From contig CADCXD010000018.1 of NCBI GenBank assembly GCA_902806575.1, positions 620,001 through 684,000 on the forward strand: a stretch of DNA of 64,000 nucleotides. Reading direction: 5' to 3'. Each line of letters opens with the position of its first letter. Position 1 is the first letter of the stretch. This document shows, piece by piece, positions 24,864 to 36,198 of this stretch. The position numbers and the translations under genes were made by a program. This DNA comes from Jackrogersella multiformis. Taxonomy: Eukaryota > Ascomycota > Sordariomycetes > Xylariales > Hypoxylaceae. The notes under the pieces were generated by a model. The model ran no database searches, was not told the origin of the DNA, and saw nothing but the letters and a program-made list of their open reading frames with translations.

Positions 24864-26567
24864 ATGGCGCTGGCTGCTGTATACAAGCAATTCCTCGCTG
24901 CGCCAGACTCGTCTCAACTAGCTGATGAAGCCACCCTTCATTACATCACTACCACAACCAGCTATAGAGGTCCTGCCGAGATAGGCAAACATTTTAGCAC
25001 TATATTCAGGCAGCTCAAGAAGAAAAAGCAAGAGTTTCTCTCCCTCGTTGAGGGTCATAATGTTATTGCCGCCGAAGTCGATACCGTCCTTGAGTTCGCA
25101 TCCAGCGGTGGTCCCTACCTACCCGGTCTTGACGACAACTTCCTAGCTGATCGCACTGTCTATCTCCCCATCGTAGGTCGCGTCGCTTTGTATAATCATT
25201 CAGACTGATCAGTTGGCTAATATGTGACCTAGATACACATCGTCACCTTTAATAACGATGGTAAGATACAACAGATTCGCCAAGCTTGGGACCAAGGCTC
25301 CCTACTCAAACAACTTGATGTCATCGGCAAGACTGGCCGCAATTGGCCCATTCGCGACAGCGCAGAACAGATCAAGTTGATTGAAAATTGCACCAAATCG
25401 TCTAGCGGTGACACCGATGATGACTTTGCCGTCCGTTCTCGCGGCAACTCAAACAACGCGCTACGCGACCCTCACGCGTCGTTGGCCTTGTTCGCCCCTC
25501 GCGAGGAATCTGAGAGTCTAACCGCAGTCATCTCCCCTAAAGGCGGAGCCCAGCCGCGGCAACGCGATTTTGCCGAGATCTTTGGCGATGAGCCAGTTGA
25601 GGGCCCTAGTCGTGAACGATCCGAATCGCCGAGCAAGGCAATCGCCCCTAAAGCTGGTGCCGAGAAGAAATTTCAGCCCAGCCGTCTGTTTGAGAACGAG
25701 GATATTGTAGAAGAGAGCAACTTGGCCGATGCGGTTGCGTCTCCTAGTCGCTTCATAAAACCCAACGCCAAGAAGTACAACCACTTCGACTTTGGTGACG
25801 GCACGGATGAACCCGAAAATGTAAATGATCTAACCGACGCGAAACCCACGAAGACGAAACATTCCAGCCAATGGTGCTTTGATGATTTCAATACCCCACA
25901 CAAAGCGAAACCATCCAAGGTCTTACAAATACAAAAGCAAAATGTGCGCCATTGGGGAACCGAGGAGGAGCAAATGCAAGAGAGCCCAGTGCGTAAGGTC
26001 GTACCCGTCAAGGCTCGCCGTGATGCCGAGACACATTTTGAGTTTGTTGATGACGGCACTCCTAATGGTGAGCCTCGTTTTGCGCGCCCTCGTGGCTCGA
26101 CCCAGAACACTGGATTAGGCTTGTACAAGAACAACTTGTACGACGACGATGAAGATGCCGCAGCTCCTTCTGGAGAACCCCAAGCTCTAGGGGCTATTAC
26201 GAATTCGAAGGACCGCGGTCGAGATTTTGAGGCTCATTGGGAGATGACCGACGACTCACCGGCCCAGAAACCCCAATCTAAGGCCCCTGTAGTAAGCGAA
26301 GACCGAAAGAAGGCCGTCAAGATGATGAACGCCAACTGGGCGAACTACGATCAGTCTCCCAAGCAAAAGGAGAACAAACCCGTCCCACAACGCGGTGGGA
26401 CCGATGGTGACCGTGGTATCCACATCGGCGGTGACGGAATGGGTGGTGGCAAAAACTCCAACCGCGACTGGCTATTTAGTGACGAACCCGATAGCCAAGC
26501 CACCCAGGCGGGTCAGGGGAGGAAGCATGCCCCGGCAAACACGGGAGGCTTCAGCTGGGATTTCTAG
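24864..26567 (+). CDS. NTF2-like domain protein with disordered tail carrying aromatic-acidic motifs
   Basis: Exons are 24864-25172 and 25233-26567 (60-bp intron, donor GTAGGT), giving 547 residues. The first about 145 residues resemble an NTF2/SnoaL-like fold: helical start (VYKQFLAAPDS), LHYITTTTSYRGPAEIGKHF, the strand DRTVYLPI and, in exon 2, IHIVTFNNDGKIQQIRQAWD, which is the usual closing hairpin. The rest is disordered and contains repeated short motifs with aromatic residues followed by acidic ones: RDFAEIFGDEP (214-224), HFDFGDGTDEP (287), QWCFDDFNTP (316), HFEFVDDGTP (371), HWEMTDDSP (438), RDWLFSDEP (514) and a C-terminal FSWDF. The fold assignment is from pattern recognition only, and I know no proven function for the family. 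NTF2-like domains often act in dimerisation or nuclear transport, but that is not shown here. Confidence 0.82.
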
Positions 26568-27555
26568 GCGGCCCAACACAACCTTCGACGCTGACAAACA
26601 GATCACGCATGTTACTATCTATTACGAATGAAAATGCCTAGATGTCACTCACGAATTACGAGAAGAATGCCGGGAAGGAACAACATTTTGTGTCTGCGTG
26701 GCGGTAACCATAGGATATGCTTTGGACGGAGGCAGTTGGCCTTGGAAGTTTAAGTATAGCTTCTCGTATGCGTTGGGTTTCCGCTTCCCTACTACCATAG
26801 CACCACGTCGGGGTGTCATTGTAACATTGACGGAGCAGATGATAAGAGTAGTAGTCAGGTTCTCCTAAAGAGGTGCAGAGCTTATGCTACCTAGTTTTCT
26901 CGATTCCAGCTGTACAATCTTCTCTTCTTTATGTATACTCTGCCGGCCTGCGCATAGTTCCCTTTTCCTACGTTTTCCTCCGTCTTAGAATACCAAAAAA
27001 AAAAAAAAGCAATGAACCAGTTACCTAGCAAGAATTTGTAGCTCCAATGATGTTGCTCGATCTTGTGCTTGATGGTGACAATAATACAGCTATAACTCAT
27101 GGAGAAAAGTTCTTAACAGCCTCTATAATAGATACGGGTTTTACATAAACATACCGGGGAGCCTGCTCTTCGACAATACTCTGCCGAGTACGCAGTGCTG
27201 ATCATCTCGAGATTCTACAGTGTAGGCCTCTTAATAATACTCTACCTTGTGAGACACTGTAGTAATCTCAACATACTCTGTCATCATTCTAAGAAGGGCT
27301 GCTTCAGGTCAGTCAAAGGAGAATGCTATTGAGTTTTTAGAAGTCATTATATTGAGAAAGCCCAAAAAAAATACAACCGAACGCCTCGCTTTCATAGTAT
27401 CGCACACTTTATTACAGTAAAGATCAGACCTCCATTTCTAAGCATTAACCTAGCTCGAGCCGAAACCTATGGTATTCCCCCTATTTATACGCAAGATCCA
27501 AGCCCCAGCAGAGGTGGCGTCAAGCGGGGAATGCGTAACAAAGGCATACATACCC
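26568..27555. other. convergent intergenic region
   Basis: About 1 kb between the 3' ends of the NTF2-like and permease genes. It contains an A-run near 26995-27008 and no credible open frame; it should hold both 3' UTRs. No tRNA or palindrome cluster was found. Confidence 0.6.
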
Positions 27556-29627
27556 CTAGCAGAAAAACCTGTACACCCTTTTCCACTTGGGCCAACCCCT
27601 CCGCTCCTCAGCCTCCTGTGCGAGCAGGATCGGCAGGTTAAAGTCTCGACGTCCGGTCTCGACGTCCATGTCGGCCGTCTTTATGTAGCTCGTCCGGGCG
27701 TATAAGCGGTGCGCCACGTAGAAGACTATAACGACAGGGGCGGCCATGTACTGCAGGAAGAAGTTCTTTGCCAACTCGCTGGCCGACTGCGAATCCCAGT
27801 CCACGGGCCACGCGCCGACCCAGAACTGGGCTATCAGGACTAGTATGTTGAAGAAGAAACCTAGGTAGGAGCCGAACACGCCGCACTGGGATTTGAAGGC
27901 TAGCTCGCGCAAGCTATGACCCTTCTGCGTCCAAGCTCGACGGAACCGGATGTGAGCTAGACAGATGGATGCCCAGGTGAAGATGGACGATAGTCCGGAT
28001 ATGGCAACGAGCCAGTCGAGCACGACGCCTTGCTCTTTGAGGTCGGCAAGATATGCGAGTAGGCCCATAGAGGACGCGATCATAATAGCAACTAAAGGCC
28101 GTCCACGACGGTCGACGTAGGATAATATCCTTGGCGCTTGGTTCTGGTCAGCTAAGGCGGCGAGGGTTCGCGAAGAACCGAAGACGGAAGAATTCCCGAC
28201 GGATAGAACGGCAATCAAAATAACAACGTTCATAACCGATGGCAGGACCTCGATACCTGCGTTCTCGATGGCGATGACGAAGGGAGATGCCGCCGTGGAC
28301 GCCGATCCGGGGATGAGCAGGCGTGGATCGTCGTACGGCACAAGCAACCCGATGAGAAATAGGGCTACGATGTAGAATAAAGTAATTCGCCAAAACACCT
28401 GCTTGATAGCTGTGGGGAGGGACTTGCGCGGGTTCGCCGTTTCGGCTGCGGCGAGCCCGACTAATTCTGTCCCGGCAAAAGCAAAAGCGGCCGTGACAAA
28501 GACGCTACAGAGCCCCTTGAAGCCGTTGTGGAAGGCGCCTGGTTCCCGCCAATATAAACCCCCTATATATCCGCCGCCCGGGACACCTCCAATATTTAGG
28601 ACAATCCCTAGCAAGCTTGAAGAGGAAGATTGCAAATTAGCACGCATCCTTTTTGAGCGGATAGATGGCAGAGAGCCCTTACATGAAGCCAATGACGGCA
28701 ATAACTTTGATGATGGCGAAGATAAACTCGGCCTCACCATAACCCTTTACGCCAAATAGATTAATCGCAACAACAGCGATTAAGAATATCGTGACAAAAA
28801 TAGCTTTATTTAGATCTGGATTCCAATAAGTTATGGTAATAGAGGCTGCGATAATCTCGAGTGGCAACGCGACCAGCCATTGCAATGCGTAACTGGCAAA
28901 TTGTGTAAGCAGTTTCCAGGCTGTAGCGAGGCAAGGAGATAGACACGGTCACTGGGGAAATGACATACTTCCAGCCCATGGCAAAACCCCACGAGGGGTC
29001 TAAGAAGCGCGTGGAATAGGCGGAGAAGGATCCTGCAACCGGAAAGCAGACGGCGAGCTCGCCGAGGGCTTGGACGGTGCAATATAACATGCAACCGATG
29101 AAAAGATAGGCCACAAGCAACGAAGCCGGCCCACCAACTTCGAGAGCGCGGCCAGAGGCGACGAACAACCCGGTTCCTTTTGATTCATTACAAACGTCAA
29201 GTCAGCCTGGTCGTTCTTCTGTTCGGTATGGGGACGGACTCGGATTGGAGGCATATGTACCTATGGAGCCGCCTATAGCAATCATCTGCAGATGGCGGCC
29301 TTTCAGCTTCCTCGCGAGATGCGACTGGGCGGTTTGCAAATTGGCTAGCCGTACATCGTAAGAATACGGTCGCGGCGATCCAGTGCTGCCCAGTATGGGT
29401 CGGTGCAACTGGGCGACCTCGGCGGCGTGGATTTCGTCCAGAGGGTCTTCCGGACTTATGCGCTGGTTGGGATCTCGTCGGAACCCTTCGACTAGGCGAT
29501 AGAAAAATCGCGGGGGCGACGCATCTTCGTATAGGGGTTCACGCATCGTGTAACTGCTCCCCTGCGCGAGAGAGTCCTCCTTAATGGGAAAGATATTCAT
29601 CTCGATATCGTGATTAGACGGCGGCAT
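27556..29627 (-). CDS. amino acid permease (APC superfamily, fungal YAT family)
   Basis: A plasma-membrane proton-coupled amino acid importer, inferred from family. Exons on the minus strand are 29627-29261, 29176-28969, 28892-28683 and 28615-27556, giving 614 residues. The about 110-residue N-terminus is polar and cytosolic. It is followed by the first transmembrane signature (IAIGGSIGTGLFVASG), split by intron 1, then ELAVCFPVAGSF, GWNYALQWLVALPLEI (split by intron 2), AAETANPRKSLP and GNSSVFGSSRTLAALA, all hallmarks of Gap1/general permeases. About twelve membrane segments are expected and roughly that many hydrophobic stretches are seen. The C-terminus ends WPKWKRVYRFFC. Three introns of 84, 76 and 67 bp restore a continuous conserved frame. 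Substrate range cannot be read from the sequence; a broad-specificity permease is the likeliest choice. Confidence 0.92.
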
Positions 29628-30462
29628 GGTGGTTCATTGGGAATCCGCCGCTAGGGCGGGACCAAGCGCCTGTTGACAATCAGAAAAGTGAAAGGATAAC
29701 AAGATGACGGGGGGTTGAACTGCAGTGATTTTTTATACGGGAATGACTAGTAAGCTTGCGATCGATCGAGAGAACATAAGAGGTTATAATTATGTAAAAA
29801 TAATGCGAAGTAGAAGAATCTGGAGAGAGTCGGTTGAGTTCGCTGGGGGGGGGGGTGGCTGATTAACATCTAGGTTGTACCTACCTACACTATAATACCT
29901 GGCTTATCCAAGCTGCTAAGGTAGGTACTAACCCTGGTTACTAGACAACGATTGAATGATAACATTATGGATCCTTATGGATGCATCACCCCTGCTTGAT
30001 CTAGGTATCCCATGTAAGGATCCTAGGTACCTACTACGTATGTAGTGGGATAGATAACATGCATGAAGCCACTTTTAATAGATCGAATCTGGCTACATGC
30101 TAGGTATTACAAGTTACATGTTAGATCTAGACCTTCATTTGTATACAATGGATAACCAATAATACCTACCTAGTAATACCTACCTAGTATAGGTACTCAA
30201 GTCACTCAAATCATTTATCAGATCGCATCCGATAGAACGGACCTTAGGTAGTATAGCAATAAGTTTGTACATATTTTAATGTGCCATATATATATGTATA
30301 TATATACCTACCTATATATATACCACGCGGCAAAAGTCAAGCAAAAACATCCCCTCCTCCCATCCCCTCCCCAATCGTTACATTACGCCAATGATGCTCC
30401 TAGAAATAGGATAGGTAAGAAATGATATATATGCAATGTACATGCTGAAAATATCTCACAAC
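29628..30462. repeat. intergenic region with TAGG/CCTA elements and AT-rich palindromes
   Basis: Between the permease start and the mannosidase 3' end. It has many TACCTA/TAGGTA half-sites (about 29877-30250), a G-run near 29845-29856 and a TATATA-rich self-complementary stretch near 30286-30325. No gene is supported. The first few hundred bases after 29627 should contain the permease promoter. Confidence 0.6.
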
Positions 30463-32736
30463 TCATTTAATAATCTTCCCATCAGAATCCCTCGGTTTCC
30501 GCTTCCAGCCTGTCGAGAAGAGCTGGCCCATGTCAAACCGCGGAAGGGGATGTGCCTCGGTGTTGATGACAACTTTTTCCAACGGGAGGAGGTCATCTGG
30601 TGAGAAGAGGAGATAGAAATATTTCAATGTTTCCGCCTAAAGAAGTTCGGTTAGAAAATGCAACAACAAGATAGAAAAGGGGGCTGGGGTCTAGCGTGAC
30701 ATACTAGCCAAAAGCTTTCCATGTTATCGCGCATCACAGGCGGGACCTTGTTAGCGTTCGAAAGGCTCGAGAAACCTCCACCATCTGCGACCGCGGTATG
30801 GTTCATGAACGACTTGAACATCTCCCAGCCCCATTCTCGGTATTTGATATCACCAGTTATTCTCCACATGTAGAAGAGACTTTCTACAGTCTCCGGTCGC
30901 TGCAGATTGTGAGTATCCATTGCGTGGACTGTGAAGTCCTTTCGCCATTCTGCCTCGGGATCGTCGTTGAAATGAGCCGGTGGGTTGTGGGGAGCAGATT
31001 CGGGGAGAGGAGGACTGGCAATGTTGAAGTAGGTAATCTCAGCCGCGAGACCGGTGGCCATCCATTTGTACATGCCCCAGCACGTTTGCATCAACTCCCT
31101 CGCCAACTGCATGTCGGCTTCGTTCTTCTCCGTCCATGTCGGTTGCGTTCTGGCTTCTGCTTCTGTCAACCCACCCGTGGCAGCAAGGGCAATGGTGCCA
31201 GGCATGAAACAGACCAAGTGGTCCATCTTTGGTGACAAGGAGCCCTTCAAACCATCAGGTCGCTCTCCAATTATGGTGAACCCCGAGGGCTCCGTATATG
31301 TCACGAGATGCTTGCGGACTCCTCGCAGAGACTCGTCCCACATCTCTAGATAGACAGACTCCTGCTTGTTCGTCTGTAGGTACTGCTTGATGAGGTATTC
31401 GTAGTAAGAGTCTCCTCGGCTTCCTAATCGGATGTTATGGCCTCTAAAAGTACCATCATTGGCGTATATGTAGATGGGCACCAGGCCATCTTCAATCCCA
31501 TTGTTGTCAACAACCTGCATTACTTTCTCGGCCTTGTCCCAGAAGTATTTCTCGCCAGTCAATTTAGCAAGATATTTGAATTCGAGTTGCAAAGTGGTCG
31601 TCTCGGCAGTAGATGACGCGCCACCCTCGTCGTGGGCTGGTAAGCCTTCGTATTTGCCAATATTGACGCTTGCGTAGGGAACGCCCGACGGCGAATCGAA
31701 GGCGGACACAAGTCTATCAGCAAGGTCCTTTGCCTTCTCTAGGTAAAGATCCTCCCCGGGAGCACCTGGATCGTCTTCGGAAAGCGGCGCCAGCTCAGGG
31801 AACTCGTTAGAGAGATAGTGAGCCGAGAGGAGGCCACCCAGCATACGTATTGTAGTTTCGAAGGTGCTAACATCTTGATCTTGATCATACGATAAAGCTG
31901 AAATCCACTGCCTCGCTTGAGAGACCCGGGAAGTAAGATTCATCAGAATCATAGTGTCTAAGGCATCCACTATGATCCAGCCCATTCCTTGCGGGGCCAT
32001 TTGCTCTCCCTTCTTGGATATTGGATGAAACGAATCGTAGCCTAGAGACGAGTTAGCACGTACCATTATAAGCCGTAGGCAAAAATGCAAGTATGAGTCT
32101 CTTACCCCAAGCATATCGTTCATAGGCATCCCAGCTCAAGGTAAAGGCTTCAACAACGCGCTCCCTCCTCTTAGACCAGTCAGCAATCTTTCCCGACTCC
32201 GAACCGGAGGTAAGCCAAGTCCATATTGGCGTCGAAGATGCGGCGGCATCATTGCGGGTGCCGAATACGCCGAGGTAGTATAGCAACGAGACCAGCAGTA
32301 AAATAAAGCCAAATGATCGCTTTCTCCGCCAGATGGGCCTGGCTCGTTGGGAGGGCGGGTATGCATACGGCTTGTCCTTGTACATGGGGAGAGTATTCCG
32401 GTCGTCGAAAAGGCTTCCAACTCGATCCTGCACTCCTCCAAGTATTCCCGCGTTTTTGTTAGGTTGTGACGAGGTCTTTCCACCTCGCGCAGTGACCGCG
32501 GTATTGCCCCAAACGCGGTCTTCCACTACCCTCTGCGGATTTCCAAAAGAGGGAACATTTTTTGGAATGGAAAATGACATGTCCAATTCGTCAACAGCTT
32601 GTTTGCTTTTCTCAATAGCATGGATACTGGCCTCGACGGCGCGTTCGGTTAAGTCGACGGCAGCACGAGATGCCGTAGTTCTAAGGATGGATAGAGCACT
32701 CTGTCGATGGAGACCAAAAGGGTCGCGTACGTTCAT
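30463..32736 (-). CDS. class I alpha-1,2-mannosidase (GH47), ER/Golgi type
   Basis: GH47 enzymes trim alpha-1,2-linked mannose from N-glycans in the ER or Golgi. Exons on the minus strand are 32736-32106, 32041-30705 and 30636-30463, giving 713 residues. Residues 1-140 are polar with a basic end (RPIWRRKRS), then a single membrane anchor at about 142-158 (FGFILLLVSLLYYLGVF), implying type II topology. The catalytic domain starts near 195 (ERVVEAFTLSWDAYERYAWGYDSFHP) and contains GWIIVDALDTM, FETTIRMLGGLLSAHYLS, DEGGASSTAE, LGSRGDSYYEYLIK, MDHLVCFMPG, RPETVESLFYMWR, DNMESFWLAETLKYFYLLF and the terminal EAHPLPRF, all in family order. The last exon, 174 bp, was recovered by translating beyond the open frame. 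It could be the ER enzyme Mns1 or a Golgi paralogue; the long cytosolic extension makes the subcellular assignment uncertain. Confidence 0.94.
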
Positions 32737-32923
32737 GGAGCAAGAAGGCGTAGGGATGACAAAGGGCGACCATTAGGAGTTAGGTTATCGAGGATGAGAC
32801 TCGTACGGAATTTCGGGAATTGTTCGTGAGAACCGTCGAATATGGATGTAACTAGAAGTAAGAAGTATACGCAGCACGAAATGCTACGTTACTTAATTCT
32901 GTTTCTTATAATTAGTTTTCTTC

Positions 32924-32956
<33 letters not shown>

Positions 32957-33856
32957 TCTCCCCGTGCTGTCCTTTGAAAATCTTCCTTGGAGGCAAAGGC
33001 ACACAGGAGGAATTCCCTAGTCGGCGTTGGATACCTATAGAGCGAGAGCAAGGAAGAGAGAGCTACTACGTATATGTTTAAGGTACCTAGGATAAAATAC
33101 TAGGTAATATGTACAATTGAGGACACCCGGCCAATTCAAACAACGTGTACCGACTTCCGCATATGGTAAAATACAGGGATTTTTATTGTATTATGTATGT
33201 ACTGGTAGGTACCTAGGTAGTAGGTATTAATATAGATGGATGCAATAGATTTATTGCCACTTAGCCTCAAGCCCTACTGCCGCCTATCCGATAACTTAGG
33301 AGGTAGGTACTATTGCTTTAACTTTACGCTAGGCGTCCACGTAGGCTACCTACCCCTACACTAGGTATTTCAGCCCCACCACAGATTAGATAATCTATCC
33401 GTGTACCTAGGTATTCCAACATTAGGTACCGTACCTTCAATCCACCTTCTAAAGTCTACATATATACCTAGGTATAATACCTACATGTAGGTAGGTATTC
33501 ATCGTGAAGCTCTCTATCTTCATATTACGTACAATATATATATAAATCTCAAGCGTTGCAAAGCTGATATATTCTTGAAGGGTTCATCATTATCTAGATT
33601 TGCTCGCAAGAAACTAGCATAGAAAGTCCGAGATCAGAATTAAGGAATAAAGAATATCTCGATCCCATCTCCAAGTCTAGATCTACATATTGAGGTTGCC
33701 TTGTTGTAAGCTTCCACCTACGCACATACACAAAGAAAACTGCCTAGGCACCTAGTGTAGGTTATATAAATCACCATTAACTTTTGATAGGCAACTTTCA
33801 ACCTTCGAGATAGTGAAGCACTATAGCAACAACGACTTGTGGTTAGATCTACGAAT
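32737..33856. repeat. divergent intergenic region with TC microsatellite and palindromes
   Basis: This 1.1-kb region should contain the promoters of the mannosidase and ATG10. A TC repeat fills about 32922-32963 and reads as GA on the mannosidase strand. ACCTAGGT copies lie near 33209, 33402 and 33468 with many half-sites. No gene is supported. Confidence 0.65.
32922..32963. repeat. (TC)n microsatellite
   Basis: Nearly uninterrupted TC dinucleotides, broken once by TG, about 190 bp upstream of the mannosidase start on the opposite strand. Confidence 0.9.
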
Positions 33857-34781
33857 ATGGATCGTCTCGGGAATCACCGTTCAACTTACAAGTGCTATCC
33901 GTATCTTACCAAGGGGGAATTCGCGGAGGTGTGCCACTACCTCGATAGGAGATACTGCCGGGCTACGTTAGGCCCTCTACGAAGGCAATGGCGCCTCCAT
34001 GTTCACACGGCACTCGAGTTGTCATTCGATGCAGGTCCAGACCGCACTACCTTTTTGCAGATCACCCGACCACTGGAGGACGGAGCGATTGCCGAGGATG
34101 ACCTCGCAGCTAAGATGGGGGAGTTTTCTTTGGGTGATGATCAAGAATCAAGTATGCAACTAACTGCCGACGACGTCATGGTTGAGATGGAAGATTCAGA
34201 TAAGGTCGGTTGAACCATCTCGATGGTTTATTGTTTATGGTTTACATCAAACAGAAACGCTGATCACCGGTATACTCATAGGAGGTCCTTTCTAAGCCGC
34301 CGTCTCGGCCCAACTTCCGAGTCAGCCATGTTAAGTATGAGATACATCTCCATCCAACATACCGTGCCCCCTGCCTCTGGTTCAGTCTACATAACCTACC
34401 GCATGATGAACCAGCATTCGATGTCGAAACTGTTTTCCGCCGCCTAGTTCCCGAGCAATTCAAGAATTCTCTTCGACAAATAGGCCCCATAGGTGGCATC
34501 TCAATCGATGTAGGTGGATCTTTTGCACTGTTCAATGAGTCAATTGCTTGTATCTCTTGCCGGGTATTTTATTGTCTCTACCTTATGACTAAATGTGATG
34601 ACTACAGCATCATCCTATCACCGGACTCCCTTCGTTCTTCGTTCACCCATGCGTCCTTGGAGATGCCATGGCCGGGTTTGACTGCTCCAAGAAAGACTAT
34701 CTCATGGTATGGCTTGGTTTAGTAGGAGGATGCGTCGGGCTCTGGGTCCCTCAGCAGATGGCCGCCGTCAACGCAGGATAA
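33857..34781 (+). CDS. atg10: ubiquitin-like-conjugating enzyme Atg10
   Basis: Atg10 is the E2-like enzyme that passes Atg12 to Atg5 during autophagosome formation. Exons are 33857-34204, 34297-34509 and 34608-34781, giving 244 residues. Exon 2 restores the conserved core VKYEIHLHPTY followed by PCLWFSL and PHDEPAF. Exon 3 gives FFVHPCVLGDAM, in which Cys202 of HPC matches the catalytic cysteine of the family, then YLMVWLGLVGGCVGLWVP. The start at 33857 is the first in-frame ATG and gives the usual N-terminal LTKGEFAEVCHYLDRRYC helix. Intron 2 is a standard GTAGGT-CAG; intron 1 uses a weaker GTCGGT donor, so its left boundary is less certain. The gene converges tightly on the U2 snRNP B'' gene (115 bp between stop codons). 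Confidence 0.9.
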
Positions 34782-34896
34782 GATTTTGGGGGGTAGACTG
34801 GAAAATAACAAGCCCCAGGCCTCCAACATGATAGTCGAGCAGGAGGCTTTGTACCAGAAAAAGCGACCATTCAGCAGGCAATGTATTAGCTGGTCT

Positions 34897-35677
34897 TCAT
34901 TCGTCATCACTGTCTTCCTCCATTGCCACGTCGTCGTCACTCTCTTCCTCTTCCTCTTCATCACGGGGTCGCTTTTGCCCGCGACCATCGGGACTCTTCG
35001 CATCCGTCATTACGTGGTCGGAACTCTGAGGCGGTTTCAAAGGTAAGCCAACGGGAGCAGGAGCTGTTGTGGCTGCGCTCGCGGTGGTCCCGGGGGCTGG
35101 AGCATTAAAGATGCTTTGTTGAATTTCCGTCATCTCGACATTGGCAGAGCCGCCGGATCCCGGAAGCTTGTATGTGCCGTCCAATTTTGCGATCACATCG
35201 GACTTGGACTTCGCGTACTGGATGTGCTGTGGGCAGACATTAGCTACCTAGGTAGATAAATTTGACACAGATAGACGTAGGAGACCACCAGGTGCATCAC
35301 ATACCGGCTCGACGCCGAGGAATTTGAAACCTTCCAAGGACCTCATCGCTTGAGTTGCTGCCTGCATGTCGCGAAAAACAATATGGGCTTGCCCGCGCAT
35401 CTTCATAGTCCTCAGAGCCACAACATCGAGTACAGGGCCGTAGGTTGAGAACAGCATATATAGAGCGGTCTTGAGATCTGCCTTATTTATCTTGCTCGAT
35501 GGTAGGTTCGTAACGTATAATCTAAGCAGAAGATTAGCTATATTATCCAGACTACCTACCTAGGGAGACAGGCGATAATAACATCTCGAGAACTTACGTC
35601 TGGTTTGGCGGAATGGGAGGTACCTTGATACCAGGCCTCGAGACTTGACCTCGTGTAGCAATTGTTGTGGTAGCCAT
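34897..35677 (-). CDS. msl1: U2 snRNP protein B''/U1A family, single RRM
   Basis: This protein binds U2 snRNA stem-loop IV with U2A' in the spliceosome. Exons on the minus strand are 35677-35598, 35521-35305 and 35226-34897, giving 208 residues. The RRM starts at TLYVTNLPSSKINKADLK (RNP2, split by intron 1), has RGQAHIVFRD as RNP1, and ends GFKFLGVEPHIQYAKSKSDVIAK, with intron 2 inside the last strand. The remaining about 100 residues are Ala/Pro-rich and end in an acidic run (EEEEEESDDDVAMEED). Animal U1A has two RRMs; the single RRM fits fungal Msl1/U2B''. Both introns (76 and 78 bp) contain TACCTA-type sequence, including an ACCTAGGT near 35247 in intron 2. The gene shares a 521-bp divergent upstream region with ARPC1. 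Confidence 0.9.
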
Positions 35678-36198
35678 GATGAGAGAGGTGTATGTATTAA
35701 ATTTGACGGGCAATTGTTAATTTTATCGTGTTAATTTTGTCGTGTCAATTAATAATCTCATTGTCTGTCGTCCCTTTAGCTGGTGAAGACTTAAGCTTGA
35801 GCTGTCGCATTGATTTCGGTGTACTGGAGGTAGGTATTTGCATATTGTATATTCTAGGTTGGATAATAATAGAACTTATTCTTTATTCTTGCGCCACATT
35901 AGGCGGGATATTTGTGGCTTGAGGATACTAAGTGACGTACCTCTCAGAGGCACAGCCTCGGGATCCACCTACAACCCACCCAACTCCACCTTATCCACCC
36001 TACGCTTCCATACATTTACACTTCCATACAATTGAAACATAGTCAATCCTCATCCTACCTCCTTTCCCATTTCCCCTATCTTTTAAGAAGCTCTGATGTG
36101 GTAGTAGAGAGCTATACTCCTATCACCAGTGTCAAAATAAGAAATCAAGAACCCTTCTAGAAAAATAAAATAAAATAAAAAGGAAAGATATCGTCAAT
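35678..36198. promoter_or_regulatory. shared divergent promoter region of U2B'' and ARPC1
   Basis: The two genes start 521 bp apart on opposite strands, so their promoters must lie here or overlap. The right end is CT-rich (about 36000-36090) and is followed by an AAAAT repeat near 36160-36182 just before the ARPC1 ATG. No open frame is credible. Confidence 0.5.

Noticed and set aside
25673..26134. Minus-strand frames inside the NTF2-like gene
   Set aside because: They are antisense shadows of a well-supported coding exon.
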